A DNA stretch of 64,000 nt from DATFYM01 sp035315065 (GTDB lineage Bacteria > Acidobacteriota > Terriglobia > UBA7540): the NCBI GenBank assembly GCA_035315065.1, contig DATFYM010000023.1, positions 1 to 64,000 of the forward strand, written 5' to 3'. The notes below the pieces were generated by a model, which had not been told where the DNA came from, searched no databases, and was given only the letters and a program-made list of their open reading frames with translations. Position numbers and translations under genes: made by a program. Shown here one piece after another: positions 15,933-24,226 of this stretch (the stretch's first letter is position 1; each line of letters opens with the position of its first letter).

Positions 15933-18047
15933 ATGGTTGTGGATACGGAAAAACGGGATGAATCTCCGACGGTTGGCCGTCCCGGCGGGGCAGGCGAAGT
16001 GGTGTTGAACCGTGTGCGGCTGCGGGCGCGACGGCGTTTCCTCTGGATGCGCAGTGTCTGGGGCAATCAGCCCGCGCCGGCGCCGGCCTTTGCCATCTCC
16101 GAAGCCGAGGTCGAGCGCCTTCTTGAGGACCCGGCGCCGGCCGCAGCTCGCGAAGAGGCCTTCTATGCCAGCGACGCGGAAGCTCGGCAACTCAGCGAAC
16201 AGATCAACGCGGCCGATCAGGAATTTGGGCGCGACGAAACGTGGAATTGGCTGCGGCGGCAGTTCGGTCTAAGCGACGCGGAGGTTGATCTGCTGGCGAC
16301 GGCGCTAGCGGTCGAGACGGACCCGCCGATCCGACGCGTCTTTGGCTACCTCCAGGACGACGCGACGGCGGGGTTCGCCACTCCGTGGCTGGCCGCGCGC
16401 CTGTTCGGATGGCCCTCGCGGACTTCCTTTGGACCTGACTCGGCGCTTCTGCGTTGGCGGCTGGCGCGTCCGGTCGATGGGCTGAACAACCCGTGGGCAG
16501 TCACTGCTCCCTGGGTTGCCGATCCTCACATGATTCTCTGGTTGACCACCGGCCCTTGCATGGATCCGGCTCTGGGCACGGTGGTCCAGTTCTTTCCCGC
16601 GGCGGAAAGCAGGGAGAGTGCCTGTCTCTACCCGGATGAGCTTGCCGCCATGCTGGGGTTTCTCGAGCGAGTGCATCAGCGGACGATGGAACGTACGTCG
16701 TTCGCTGCGCGCGTACCGGTCGAGGTGGAACTGGTCGGACCGAAGGGCGCCGGCAAGCGCACGCTCGCCGCGCAATTCGCGGCTACGCTGGGATCCGATC
16801 TCCTGGCGGTAGATGCGGGCGCATTGCTGGGCGCGGACGCGCCGGCCGACTTGGCGGTGGAGCGCGCGGCGCGCGCCGTGCGGATGGCCCGGCTGACGGG
16901 CGCGGCCCTCTACTGGTACAACACTGACCACAGCAATCCGCGAGCTTTGCGGGCGGTGGGCGCCTTTTCGGATTTCGCGTTGATCGGCGCCTCCACTCCG
17001 GGCGCTCCCGGGGTGATTGCGGACGCGGTGCGGCGATCGTTCGCGCTGCCGGGGCTCACGCGTGCTGCGCGCATCAGCTTATGGAAAAACCTCAGCGAGG
17101 AAGCGGTGCCGCCCCAGGTGGCCGAATGGACGCTGGCTCCTGGTGAGGTCGTGAATGCCAGCCACGTCGTCGCCGCCGGCAGCGATGCGGTGGCCCAGGC
17201 TTGCCAACAGGATTTGCACCTGGAGGCCAGCGAGTTGTTTGCGCCCCTGGTTTGTCCTTTCACCTGGGACGACATGGTGCTGCCGTCCACGCTGCGCCAG
17301 CATCTCGCGGAACTCGAACAGCAGGTGCGCTTGCGCTGGCTGGTTTACGAAGAGTGGGGATTCGGCCGCCTTTGCCCCTTGGACCGGGGCATCACTGCCA
17401 TGTTCGCGGGACCGAGTGGCACCGGCAAGACCATGGCGGCGCAGGTGATGGCGCGTTCGCTGGGGATGAGGCTCTATCGGGTGGATCTTGCCGGCGTCAT
17501 GAACAAGTACATCGGCGAGACCGAGAAGCGGCTGAAGCAGGTGTTCGACTCCTGTGAGCGCGCCAACGCGCTGCTTTTCTTCGACGAAGCGGACGCCCTC
17601 TTTGGCCAGCGCACGCAGGTGAAAGACGCGCACGACCGCTTCGCCAACATCGAGATTGACTACCTGTTGCAACGCATTGAGCAGTTCGAGGGTGTGGCCA
17701 TTCTGGCTACCAATCGCAAGAACGATCTCGACAAGGCGTTTGTGCGACGCATCCGCTTCATTATCGAGTTCATGCACCCGGGCCCATCGGAGCGACTGGC
17801 GCTCTGGCGGCGGGTGCTTCCGGTCCGCTCACCCCAGGGTGAAGAGCTTCTGGATGGGATCCATTGGGAGTTCTTGGCCGAGAAGCTCGCGCTCACCGGC
17901 GCGGAGATCACGGCAGCGGCTCTGGGCGCCGCTTTCTTGGCGAGCGCTGATGGCACGCGGATCGGAATGCGGCACGTTCTGCATGCCGCTCGCCGCGAAA
18001 TGACCAAGCAGGGCCTGGTGTTGCGTGCCGGTGATTGGGAAGGATAA
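15933..18047 (+). CDS. AAA+ ATPase of the injection system (Afp15/Pvc15-like)
   Basis: 704 residues. A complete AAA module lies in the C-terminal third: Walker A GPSGTGKT at about residue 493, Walker B LLFFDEADALFG at about 548, sensor 1 AILATNRKNDLD, and arginine fingers in DKAFVRRIRF. A degenerate first ATPase-like domain is present too (VELVGPKGAGKRTLAAQF at about 266, no clear Walker B). The N-terminal 200 residues are helical. Every Afp/PVC-type system has such an ATPase; it is needed for assembly or cargo loading and is not thought to be in the final particle. The start follows the cap gene by 3 bp, and a small partner gene follows by 3 bp. Confidence 0.92.
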   Translation: MVVDTEKRDESPTVGRPGGAGEVVLNRVRLRARRRFLWMRSVWGNQPAPAPAFAISEAEVERLLEDPAPAAAREEAFYASDAEARQLSEQINAADQEFGRDETWNWLRRQFGLSDAEVDLLATALAVETDPPIRRVFGYLQDDATAGFATPWLAARLFGWPSRTSFGPDSALLRWRLARPVDGLNNPWAVTAPWVADPHMILWLTTGPCMDPALGTVVQFFPAAESRESACLYPDELAAMLGFLERVHQRTMERTSFAARVPVEVELVGPKGAGKRTLAAQFAATLGSDLLAVDAGALLGADAPADLAVERAARAVRMARLTGAALYWYNTDHSNPRALRAVGAFSDFALIGASTPGAPGVIADAVRRSFALPGLTRAARISLWKNLSEEAVPPQVAEWTLAPGEVVNASHVVAAGSDAVAQACQQDLHLEASELFAPLVCPFTWDDMVLPSTLRQHLAELEQQVRLRWLVYEEWGFGRLCPLDRGITAMFAGPSGTGKTMAAQVMARSLGMRLYRVDLAGVMNKYIGETEKRLKQVFDSCERANALLFFDEADALFGQRTQVKDAHDRFANIEIDYLLQRIEQFEGVAILATNRKNDLDKAFVRRIRFIIEFMHPGPSERLALWRRVLPVRSPQGEELLDGIHWEFLAEKLALTGAEITAAALGAAFLASADGTRIGMRHVLHAARREMTKQGLVLRAGDWEG

Positions 18048-18050
18048 GTC

Positions 18051-18290
18051 ATGCCGGATATCAAGGTGGACAGCCTTCATCTCGAAATGGCGGGCCTCTC
18101 CGAAGCAGAGGGAGAACGATTGACGCGGCTGATCGTCGAACAGTTAGGCAGCACCGCTTCGCCTGATTGGAACCCCCGCGAGATCGCGAGCCTGGAGCTA
18201 AAGGTGGCTGCCGCGCCGGAGACTCCGGTCGACACGCTCTCGAAGATGATCACCGCCGAGGTGGTTCGACAGTTGCAGCGCACGACTTGA
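18051..18290 (+). CDS. small conserved partner of the ATPase
   Basis: 79 residues starting 3 bp after the ATPase stop, GGAAGGA upstream. It reads MPDIKVDSLHLEMAGLSEAE, GERLTRLIVEQLG, then LELKVAAAPETPVDTLSKMI. Small proteins of this shape (LHLEMAGL near the start) often follow the ATPase gene in related loci as far as I recall. No catalytic residues or membrane segment. It is probably an adaptor or assembly helper. Confidence 0.65.
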   Translation: MPDIKVDSLHLEMAGLSEAEGERLTRLIVEQLGSTASPDWNPREIASLELKVAAAPETPVDTLSKMITAEVVRQLQRTT

Positions 18291-18365
18291 TGCGGCCAGA
18301 GTGAGGGCAGGCACAGATCGTACGAAGGACGGATGAGTCGTCCCAGAGGAAAAAGGGAGCATTCG

Positions 18366-19088
18366 ATGCCGGGCAAGTATCTCAAAGGCGCGTTCGTGGA
18401 ATTCATGCCGACGTTCCTGGTGCCTTTGCCCAACATCATCATTTTCCAGTTCAACCCCGAGACGATGACCCACACTTGGACGCCGTCGGCGCCGGACACG
18501 GCCGCGGCGGGCCCGAGCGGTACGGGAAATCCCCTGGCGGTGAAAGGACTGCCGGGCGAATCGTTTTCCTTCACGCTGGCCATGGACGCGTCGGACATGA
18601 TCGCCGACGGCAGCCCGGTGGCCGTTGGCCTGGCCACTGCGACTGGAATCTACTCACGGCTGGCGGCGCTCGAAATGCTCCTTTACCCCACGGGGGCGTT
18701 TACCGGTAGTGGATTGCTCGGCCAAGTCTCCTCGGCGATCAGCTCCGCGCTGGGCGGATCAAGCCAGCAGGTAGATCGGAGCGTGCCGCAGTACACGGTG
18801 CCCACCGTGCTGTTCGTGTGGGGCCCGGGCCGCATTCTCCCCGTGCGGGTGACCAGCCTGACGATTACGGAGAAGCTCTACGATGCGCTGCTGTTGAACC
18901 CGACGCACGCCGAAGCTCAGATTGGGCTGCAGGTGCTGACCCCGGATGAGGTGGTCGCCCTTACGGATTCGCTGAGTCAGATCGCAACCGTGGCTTATGG
19001 ATACTCGCAGGCCTTGCGGCAGGCGCTGGCACTGGCGAATCTCGCCAATGCCGCGGAATCGATCATCGGGATGTTGCCCATCGGGTGA
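18366..19088 (+). CDS. second tube-type protein at the baseplate (Afp7-like N-terminal part)
   Basis: 240 residues from ATG 18366, chosen because AAAGGGAG lies 6 bp upstream; the open frame extends back to 18333. The opening FVEFMPTFLVPLPNIIIFQF and NPETMTHTW is typical of the injection-system tube-initiator family that links the spike hub to the tube. Further markers are GESFSFTLAMDASDM, SVPQYTVPTVLFVWGPGRIL and PVRVTSLTITEKLYDALL. In Afp and PVC this domain and a LysM domain form one protein; here the LysM-like part is the separate next gene. The start is about 75 bp after the small ATPase partner gene. Confidence 0.85.
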   Translation: MPGKYLKGAFVEFMPTFLVPLPNIIIFQFNPETMTHTWTPSAPDTAAAGPSGTGNPLAVKGLPGESFSFTLAMDASDMIADGSPVAVGLATATGIYSRLAALEMLLYPTGAFTGSGLLGQVSSAISSALGGSSQQVDRSVPQYTVPTVLFVWGPGRILPVRVTSLTITEKLYDALLLNPTHAEAQIGLQVLTPDEVVALTDSLSQIATVAYGYSQALRQALALANLANAAESIIGMLPIG

Positions 19089-19109
19089 TTCGATCAAGGA
19101 GGCGCAGGC

Positions 19110-19388
19110 ATGTTTTTTCCTGGCAGCCGTTACGCAAACATGACGTCCTACACGGTGACGCGGCCCGATGGGGTGACCGTTTCGGTGACGCGCCTGCCGT
19201 TGCCTGTCCAGAATCCGCTGCTGGGTTTTCATCAGCGACAGGAAGGCCAGCGGCTGGACCTGATCTCGTCGCACTACCTCTCGGATGCCACCACTTTCTG
19301 GCGCCTGTGTGACGCCAACGACGCGCTGGTGCCGGACTCGCTTGCGGTGCACGATTTGATTGGAATTCCGGGAAAGGGTCAAGGCTGA
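19110..19388 (+). CDS. LysM-like baseplate protein (tail protein X type)
   Basis: 92 residues, AAGGAGGCG upstream. SRYANMTSYTVTRPDGVTVS followed by the LysM-like fragment ISSHYLSDATTFWRLCDAND and LIGIPGKG fits the small LysM or tail-protein-X family that binds the tube initiator to the spike. Its TGA (19386-19388) overlaps the ATG of the hub gene by one base, which implies translational coupling. Confidence 0.8.
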   Translation: MFFPGSRYANMTSYTVTRPDGVTVSVTRLPLPVQNPLLGFHQRQEGQRLDLISSHYLSDATTFWRLCDANDALVPDSLAVHDLIGIPGKGQG

Positions 19389-20515
19389 TGGGAAGCACAT
19401 TTCGACTGTTAACCGACGGCTCTCCGGCGGATGACAAACTCTATACCGTGATGGGTACGCTGGAGGTCGAAGAAAACGCCGACTTGCCCGGTGCGGTCCA
19501 GTTGAACCTGCCCGTCGACACCACGGACTCGCAGGATCTCACGTTCGTCACCGATGATCGCTTTCGGCCCTTCGCCAACCTTGCGGTGGTGGTGACGCCG
19601 ACGGGGCAATCTGACCAGTGCGTTTTCGATGGCTACGTGTTGACGCACAAGCTGCGCCTGAAAAAGGGCACCTCCGGCTCCACGCTCGAGGTCTGGGGGC
19701 AGGATGCCTCGTGGCTGATGAACCTGGAAGAAAAAACCAGAGAGTGGGTGGATGTAACGGACGCCGATGTGGCCAACTCCATCTTCGGCGATTACGGAAT
19801 CAGTCCTGCTCCCGATAATACCAGCGACGATTCTCCAGCCCACACCGAGGACGGACACAGCCTGATGCAGCGCAGCTCCGATATCCAATTTCTGCGCAGT
19901 CTGGCCCGGCGTAATGGCAAGTTGTGCCGGGTGGCCTGTACGGACACGGCTGGCCAGCGGACGGGATATTTCGCCAAGCCGAGCCTGGATGGTGATCCGG
20001 TGATCACGCTGGAGTTGAACGATCCTGACGCCTGGACGGTGGATGCGCTCGATCTGAGTTGGGACGTTTCGCGCCCGACCGCCGTGAACGCGAGCCAAGC
20101 CTTGTTTAACGACAGCGACCCGGACGGCGTCAGCGCCGACACCTCTGACTCCGGGCTCAGCCTGCTGGACGCGCGCGGCCTTGCCGACTTCTCCGCCCAG
20201 ACGATGACTGTGATGCTGACCGCGACCGTGGATGACGCCCAGGAGTTGTCGTTCCGCGCTCAGTCGCTTCTCCGCGAAGCGGGGTGGTTTGTGCGTTGCG
20301 AAGGAGAGGCGGACATCGCGAGGCTGAAGGCTGTTCTGCGAGTAGGGACCATCGTCCAGATCAACGGCGCCGGCAGTCTGAATTCCGGCAAGTATTTCGT
20401 GTGGAGTGTGCGCCACACCATCAGCAAGGACTCGCACAAGATGAAATTCACGCTAGTGCGCAACGCCGTGGGCGCCGCGCCCACCGGGGGTAGCGGACTA
20501 CTGGGGGTCCTCTGA
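19388..20515 (+). CDS. spike hub protein, gpD/gp27-like half of a split VgrG
   Basis: 375 residues. It corresponds to the N-terminal (gp27-like, late control D) part of Afp8/VgrG: LEVEENADLPGAVQLNLPVD, DGYVLTHKLRLKKGTSGSTL, EVWGQDASWLMNLEEKTREW, the domain line DADVANSIFGDYGI, and SDIQFLRSLARRNGKLCRV. It forms the trimeric adaptor between spike and tube. Its last base is the first base of the next gene, the OB-fold spike, so what is one polypeptide in T6SS VgrG is two here. Confidence 0.9.
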   Translation: MGSTFRLLTDGSPADDKLYTVMGTLEVEENADLPGAVQLNLPVDTTDSQDLTFVTDDRFRPFANLAVVVTPTGQSDQCVFDGYVLTHKLRLKKGTSGSTLEVWGQDASWLMNLEEKTREWVDVTDADVANSIFGDYGISPAPDNTSDDSPAHTEDGHSLMQRSSDIQFLRSLARRNGKLCRVACTDTAGQRTGYFAKPSLDGDPVITLELNDPDAWTVDALDLSWDVSRPTAVNASQALFNDSDPDGVSADTSDSGLSLLDARGLADFSAQTMTVMLTATVDDAQELSFRAQSLLREAGWFVRCEGEADIARLKAVLRVGTIVQINGAGSLNSGKYFVWSVRHTISKDSHKMKFTLVRNAVGAAPTGGSGLLGVL

Positions 20516-21033
20516 TGAGCGGTATGAACGATCAAGCGATCCTGGAATTACTGGAACGCGTGCGTTACCGCTTCTTCGGCAAGTACCGCGGAACGGTGAC
20601 GGACATCGATGCCGGTACGCTCCGCATCAAGGCCAACGTTCCGGCGGTGCTCGGCCAACAGGAAACCGGATGGTGCATGCCGTGTGTGCCTTATGCAGGC
20701 CCCAATGTCGGCATGGCTTTTCTGCCTGAGGCGGGCGCCGGCGTGTGGATTGAATTCGAGGGCGGCGACGTCTCTTATCCGATCTGGACCGGCTGCTACT
20801 GGCGCAGCGGCGAGCAGCCTTCGGATGCCGCGCCGGCCGTCAAGGCCATCGTCACCAAGGCCGGTCACAAAATCCTCTTGGATGATGATGCCGGCTCGAT
20901 CACCATCACCGACTCCAATCAGAACCAGGTGACGATGAACGCTTCCGGCTTGACGCTGACGCGCGGCAGCAGCACGGTTCAACTCACCGACTCCGAGGTC
21001 AACGTGAATAACGGCGCGCTGGAGGTGGTGTAG
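20515..21033 (+). CDS. spike protein, gpV/gp5-like half of a split VgrG
   Basis: 172 residues. An N-terminal OB fold (RFFGKYRGTVTDIDAGTLRI, PCVPYAGPNVGMAFLPEAGA, GVWIEFEGGDVSYPIWTGCY) is the baseplate assembly protein V type. The C-terminal 60 residues are a short beta-helical spike: GHKILLDDDAGSITITDSNQ, QVTMNASGLTLTRGSS. There is no lysozyme domain. It overlaps both its neighbours by one base (hub before, PAAR-like tip after), so the needle tip is encoded as a translationally coupled string. Confidence 0.92.
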   Translation: MSGMNDQAILELLERVRYRFFGKYRGTVTDIDAGTLRIKANVPAVLGQQETGWCMPCVPYAGPNVGMAFLPEAGAGVWIEFEGGDVSYPIWTGCYWRSGEQPSDAAPAVKAIVTKAGHKILLDDDAGSITITDSNQNQVTMNASGLTLTRGSSTVQLTDSEVNVNNGALEVV

Positions 21034-21362
21034 TGGCCAGCCTTCTGAACACCTCGAGCGTGATGATGTGTCCCCATGGGGGGACAGTGAGCGCTATCTC
21101 GGCCAACACCCGCGTCTCAGCAGCGGGCGATTTTGTTTTGCGGTCTTCCGACACGTTTCTCATCGCTGGGTGCCCGTTTGTGGTAGGTGTGGCACCGCAT
21201 CCTTGCGTACAGGTCCAGTGGGTCGTAACTGACGTGCAGAGTAGGGCTGGAGGTGACTTCACCCTGAGCGAGCAGAGTGTGGGCCTGTGCGTGGCTGCGG
21301 ACCAGGCCGCACAGGGAACGGTTCTCATTATTTTCACGCAGCCGCGAGTGTCCGGCAATTAA
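21033..21362 (+). CDS. PAAR-like spike tip
   Basis: 109 residues starting at a GTG that overlaps the previous stop codon (TAGTG). The opening SVMMCPHGGTVSAI and the later IAGCPFVVGVAPHPCVQVQW give the Cys/His pattern of PAAR-like or DUF4280-type proteins, which sharpen the spike and bind a metal through such residues. It would sit at the very tip (Afp10/Pvc10 position). No toxin domain is fused to it. Confidence 0.82.
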   Translation: MASLLNTSSVMMCPHGGTVSAISANTRVSAAGDFVLRSSDTFLIAGCPFVVGVAPHPCVQVQWVVTDVQSRAGGDFTLSEQSVGLCVAADQAAQGTVLIIFTQPRVSGN

Positions 21363-21384
21363 GCGGCCGCCAACCGGGAGAGTC

Positions 21385-21762
21385 ATGAATCGCTTCGACT
21401 ACGCTTTCCCATTTCGGATCGATCCGGCGTCGGGTCAGGCGGCGCGAACCGGCTACGACACGCACGTGGAGCAGATGATCCGGCAAGTGCTGTTGACGGC
21501 CCCCGGCGAGCGCGCCGACCTGCCGGAATTTGGCTGCGGGTTGAAGAAGCTGATCTTTGCTCCTCACTCCGATGCTTTGGATGCTACCACCCAGATCGCC
21601 GTGCAACAGGCGCTCAATCGTTGGCTGGCGGATCAAATCTCGGTGACCAAGGTCCAGGTGGGTCCGGCGGCGCCCGGCCAGGAAGAGCAACTCCAGGTGG
21701 AGATTGATTACGTGCTGGTGGAAACGCAGTCGGCGCAGAAAATCGTGATTCTGGTTTCCTGA
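21385..21762 (+). CDS. gp25-like baseplate wedge protein
   Basis: 125 residues from ATG 21385, with GGGAGAG just upstream; the open frame extends back to 21277 inside the PAAR-like gene. FPFRIDPASGQAARTGYDTH, EQMIRQVLLTAPGERADLPE and FGCGLKKLIFAP are standard gpW/gp25 family marks, including the RADLPEFGCG core. In Afp/PVC the counterpart is protein 9; it starts sheath assembly on the baseplate. It is followed after 1 bp by the first J-type protein. Confidence 0.93.
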   Translation: MNRFDYAFPFRIDPASGQAARTGYDTHVEQMIRQVLLTAPGERADLPEFGCGLKKLIFAPHSDALDATTQIAVQQALNRWLADQISVTKVQVGPAAPGQEEQLQVEIDYVLVETQSAQKIVILVS

Positions 21763-21763
21763 T

Positions 21764-24226
21764 ATGCAACAAAAGGATCGCCTACAGAGATTGCTCGACC
21801 CGAGCAACACGACGTTGAACGGCATCGACTTTGTCGAGATTGCCAGCGCGACTCAGACTGCGTTGCGCGTCCACTTCCTGAATACGGTGCCACTCAAGGG
21901 GACGGTGGTTGCCGGGCCGGGCCTGGACGGTCGCACGGTACCCGCCGTACAAATCACCGGCGGCGAGACGATTCCCACGGTTGCGGCCGCGCCGATCCAT
22001 GATGCCACCGACTGGTCCACCGACGCCGAGGGGCGCCCGACGCTGATGCTGAGTGTGCCGGCTCCCGGCGACTTTTCCATTTACACGCTCACCCTGAACA
22101 GCGTGGCTCTCGATGGCTTTTTCAATCACGTCAACTTTTCCTTCAAGGCGCTTTGTCCATCCGACTTTGATTGCGAGGCGCCGCCCAAGCCCTGTCCGCC
22201 GCTCACGGGTGACATTCCACCCATCGACTACCTGGCGAAGGATTTTCTGAGCTTCCGCAAGGCACTCACCGATTTCTCCGGCCTACGCTACCCGGAATGG
22301 CAGGAGCGCTCCGAAGCCGACTTCGGAATGATGTTCCTGGAAGCGCTGTCGAGTCTCGGGGATGACCTCAGCTACACCCAAGACCGTGTGGCGGCGGAAG
22401 CAACGCTCGAAACCGCCACCCAGCGCCGATCGATCGTGCGGCACGCGCGGTTGGTCGATTACGAACCGCGTCCCGTGACCTCTTCCAGCGCGCTGGTGCA
22501 ACTCGATGTCACGGGAGGGCCGATTCCAACCGGATTGGTGGTGAGCGCAGCGGCACCTGACGGTAGCGCGATCGATTTTGAGACCGGAACCGGGCTGATC
22601 GATCCGAACACGGGCTCGCTGAACGTGACCAAGTACGCGGTCAGCCCCACCTGGAATCGATTCCTGGCTGACGGTGTGACTCCCAACATCGTGCCCTACT
22701 ACTGGGACGATAGCCAGCGATGCTTGCTGGCTGGTTCCACGGAAATGTGGGTGCTCGGGCATGGCTTCAACTTCCAGCCGGGCCAGAACCTGTTGATCGA
22801 CACCGCCGCCGCTACGACCGCGGATCCGCACGTGCGTGAAGTGGTGCAGCTTACGAGCGTTGATGAGCAATTTGATCCGTTGTTCCTCACGCCCCCGCCG
22901 AGCCCCGCGCCGACGCCGGTTACCCATCTGGTCTGGGGCCAGGATAGCGCGCTCGCGTCCAATCATGATCTCACCCGAACGATTCTGGCCGGCAACTTGA
23001 TACCAGCGACCCAAGGCCGACGTTATACCGAAAGCTTCGCTATCGATCAATCGCCGGCAGGCTCGCAGACTCCGGTGGCGATTCAGCGCACCGGACCCAA
23101 TAGCACGCCCACGTCCACTTCGCCGCAGTATTTGTATACACTGGCCAATGCACCGCTGGCCTGGTTGCCCCAGATCGACCCCACGTTACCGCCGCTCCCG
23201 GAAATACTGGTCGTGGAACAGCCTCAGCAGCAGGCGCTGCCACCCGTTGACTGGACGTGGCTCCGAAGCCTTTTGAACGCGGAGGAATTCGAAAACGCTT
23301 TTACCATCGACCCCGCCCGCTACCGGCGCATCGCCCGGAATTCCGATAGTTCCGTCTCATACGACTACGACGGGGATGCCGGCGATACGATTCGCTTCGG
23401 TGATGACGTCTTTGGTGAGATTCCCGAGTCGGGCTCAGTGTTTCAGGTGGCCTATCGCGTGGGTGGCGGCGAGATTGGAAACGTCGCTGCCGATTCCATC
23501 ACCAAAGTCGATCCGTCATCCGCCGCGCTGATCTCGGCCGTGACCAATCCCTTTCCCGCCAGCGGTGGCGCGGATGCGGAGACTGACGAGCAGGTGAGGC
23601 GTCGCGCGCCTCAAGCTTTCCGGGCCATTCAATATCGCGCCGTCAGGCCTGAAGATTACGAGGCGGCCGCGCAAACACTGCCTTGGGTCTTGCGAGCCGG
23701 GACAGAGTTTCGCTGGACGGGAAGCTGGCTCACGGTCTTCACTACGGCGGATGCGGAGGGCACCGAGCAGATCACGGTGAACGAGCACACGCAGCTCATC
23801 GACCTGTTGAACCGGTACCGGCTGGCAGGCTACGAGTCGTACGTCCCGGCTCCTCACTTTGTCTCCATTGACCTGATCGTCGCCGTCTGCGCCTGCCCCA
23901 GCGCATTTCGCGGAGACGTGGAAGCTGCCGTCGTCTCCGCCCTGAGCACCACCAAGTTCGCGGACGGGAGCACCGGCTTCTTTTATTTCGACAACTTCAC
24001 CTTCGGGACCCCACTCGAGCGAAGCGCGCTGGAAGCTGCCATTCAAGCGACCTACGGGGTTGCCGGCGTTGTGTCTGTCCAATTTCGCCGCCGGGGCGTT
24101 TCTTCGCTTTTCGTTGATCTTCCGGAAACGCTCCAGATGGGCCCGGACGAAATCCTGCGCATGGACAATGATCCGAGCCGGCCGGAATCCGGTTCGCTCC
24201 AGGTCACAGTGGGAGGAGGTAAATGA
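21764..24226 (+). CDS. baseplate protein, J/gp6-like (Afp11-type)
   Basis: 820 residues. The family of putative baseplate assembly proteins in Afp-like loci is shown by DIPPIDYLAKDFLSFRKALT and RYPEWQERSEADFGMMFLEA with LSSLGDDLSYTQDRVAAEA in the N-terminal half. The gpJ-like core lies further on: RFGDDVFGEIPESGSVFQVA, YRVGGGEIGNVAADSITKV, then RRAPQAFRAIQYRAVRPEDY and EAAAQTLPWV. It forms the wedge ring around the hub. It ends with ATGA overlap into the second J-type gene, which has a GGGAGGAGG upstream. Confidence 0.92.
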   Translation: MQQKDRLQRLLDPSNTTLNGIDFVEIASATQTALRVHFLNTVPLKGTVVAGPGLDGRTVPAVQITGGETIPTVAAAPIHDATDWSTDAEGRPTLMLSVPAPGDFSIYTLTLNSVALDGFFNHVNFSFKALCPSDFDCEAPPKPCPPLTGDIPPIDYLAKDFLSFRKALTDFSGLRYPEWQERSEADFGMMFLEALSSLGDDLSYTQDRVAAEATLETATQRRSIVRHARLVDYEPRPVTSSSALVQLDVTGGPIPTGLVVSAAAPDGSAIDFETGTGLIDPNTGSLNVTKYAVSPTWNRFLADGVTPNIVPYYWDDSQRCLLAGSTEMWVLGHGFNFQPGQNLLIDTAAATTADPHVREVVQLTSVDEQFDPLFLTPPPSPAPTPVTHLVWGQDSALASNHDLTRTILAGNLIPATQGRRYTESFAIDQSPAGSQTPVAIQRTGPNSTPTSTSPQYLYTLANAPLAWLPQIDPTLPPLPEILVVEQPQQQALPPVDWTWLRSLLNAEEFENAFTIDPARYRRIARNSDSSVSYDYDGDAGDTIRFGDDVFGEIPESGSVFQVAYRVGGGEIGNVAADSITKVDPSSAALISAVTNPFPASGGADAETDEQVRRRAPQAFRAIQYRAVRPEDYEAAAQTLPWVLRAGTEFRWTGSWLTVFTTADAEGTEQITVNEHTQLIDLLNRYRLAGYESYVPAPHFVSIDLIVAVCACPSAFRGDVEAAVVSALSTTKFADGSTGFFYFDNFTFGTPLERSALEAAIQATYGVAGVVSVQFRRRGVSSLFVDLPETLQMGPDEILRMDNDPSRPESGSLQVTVGGGK

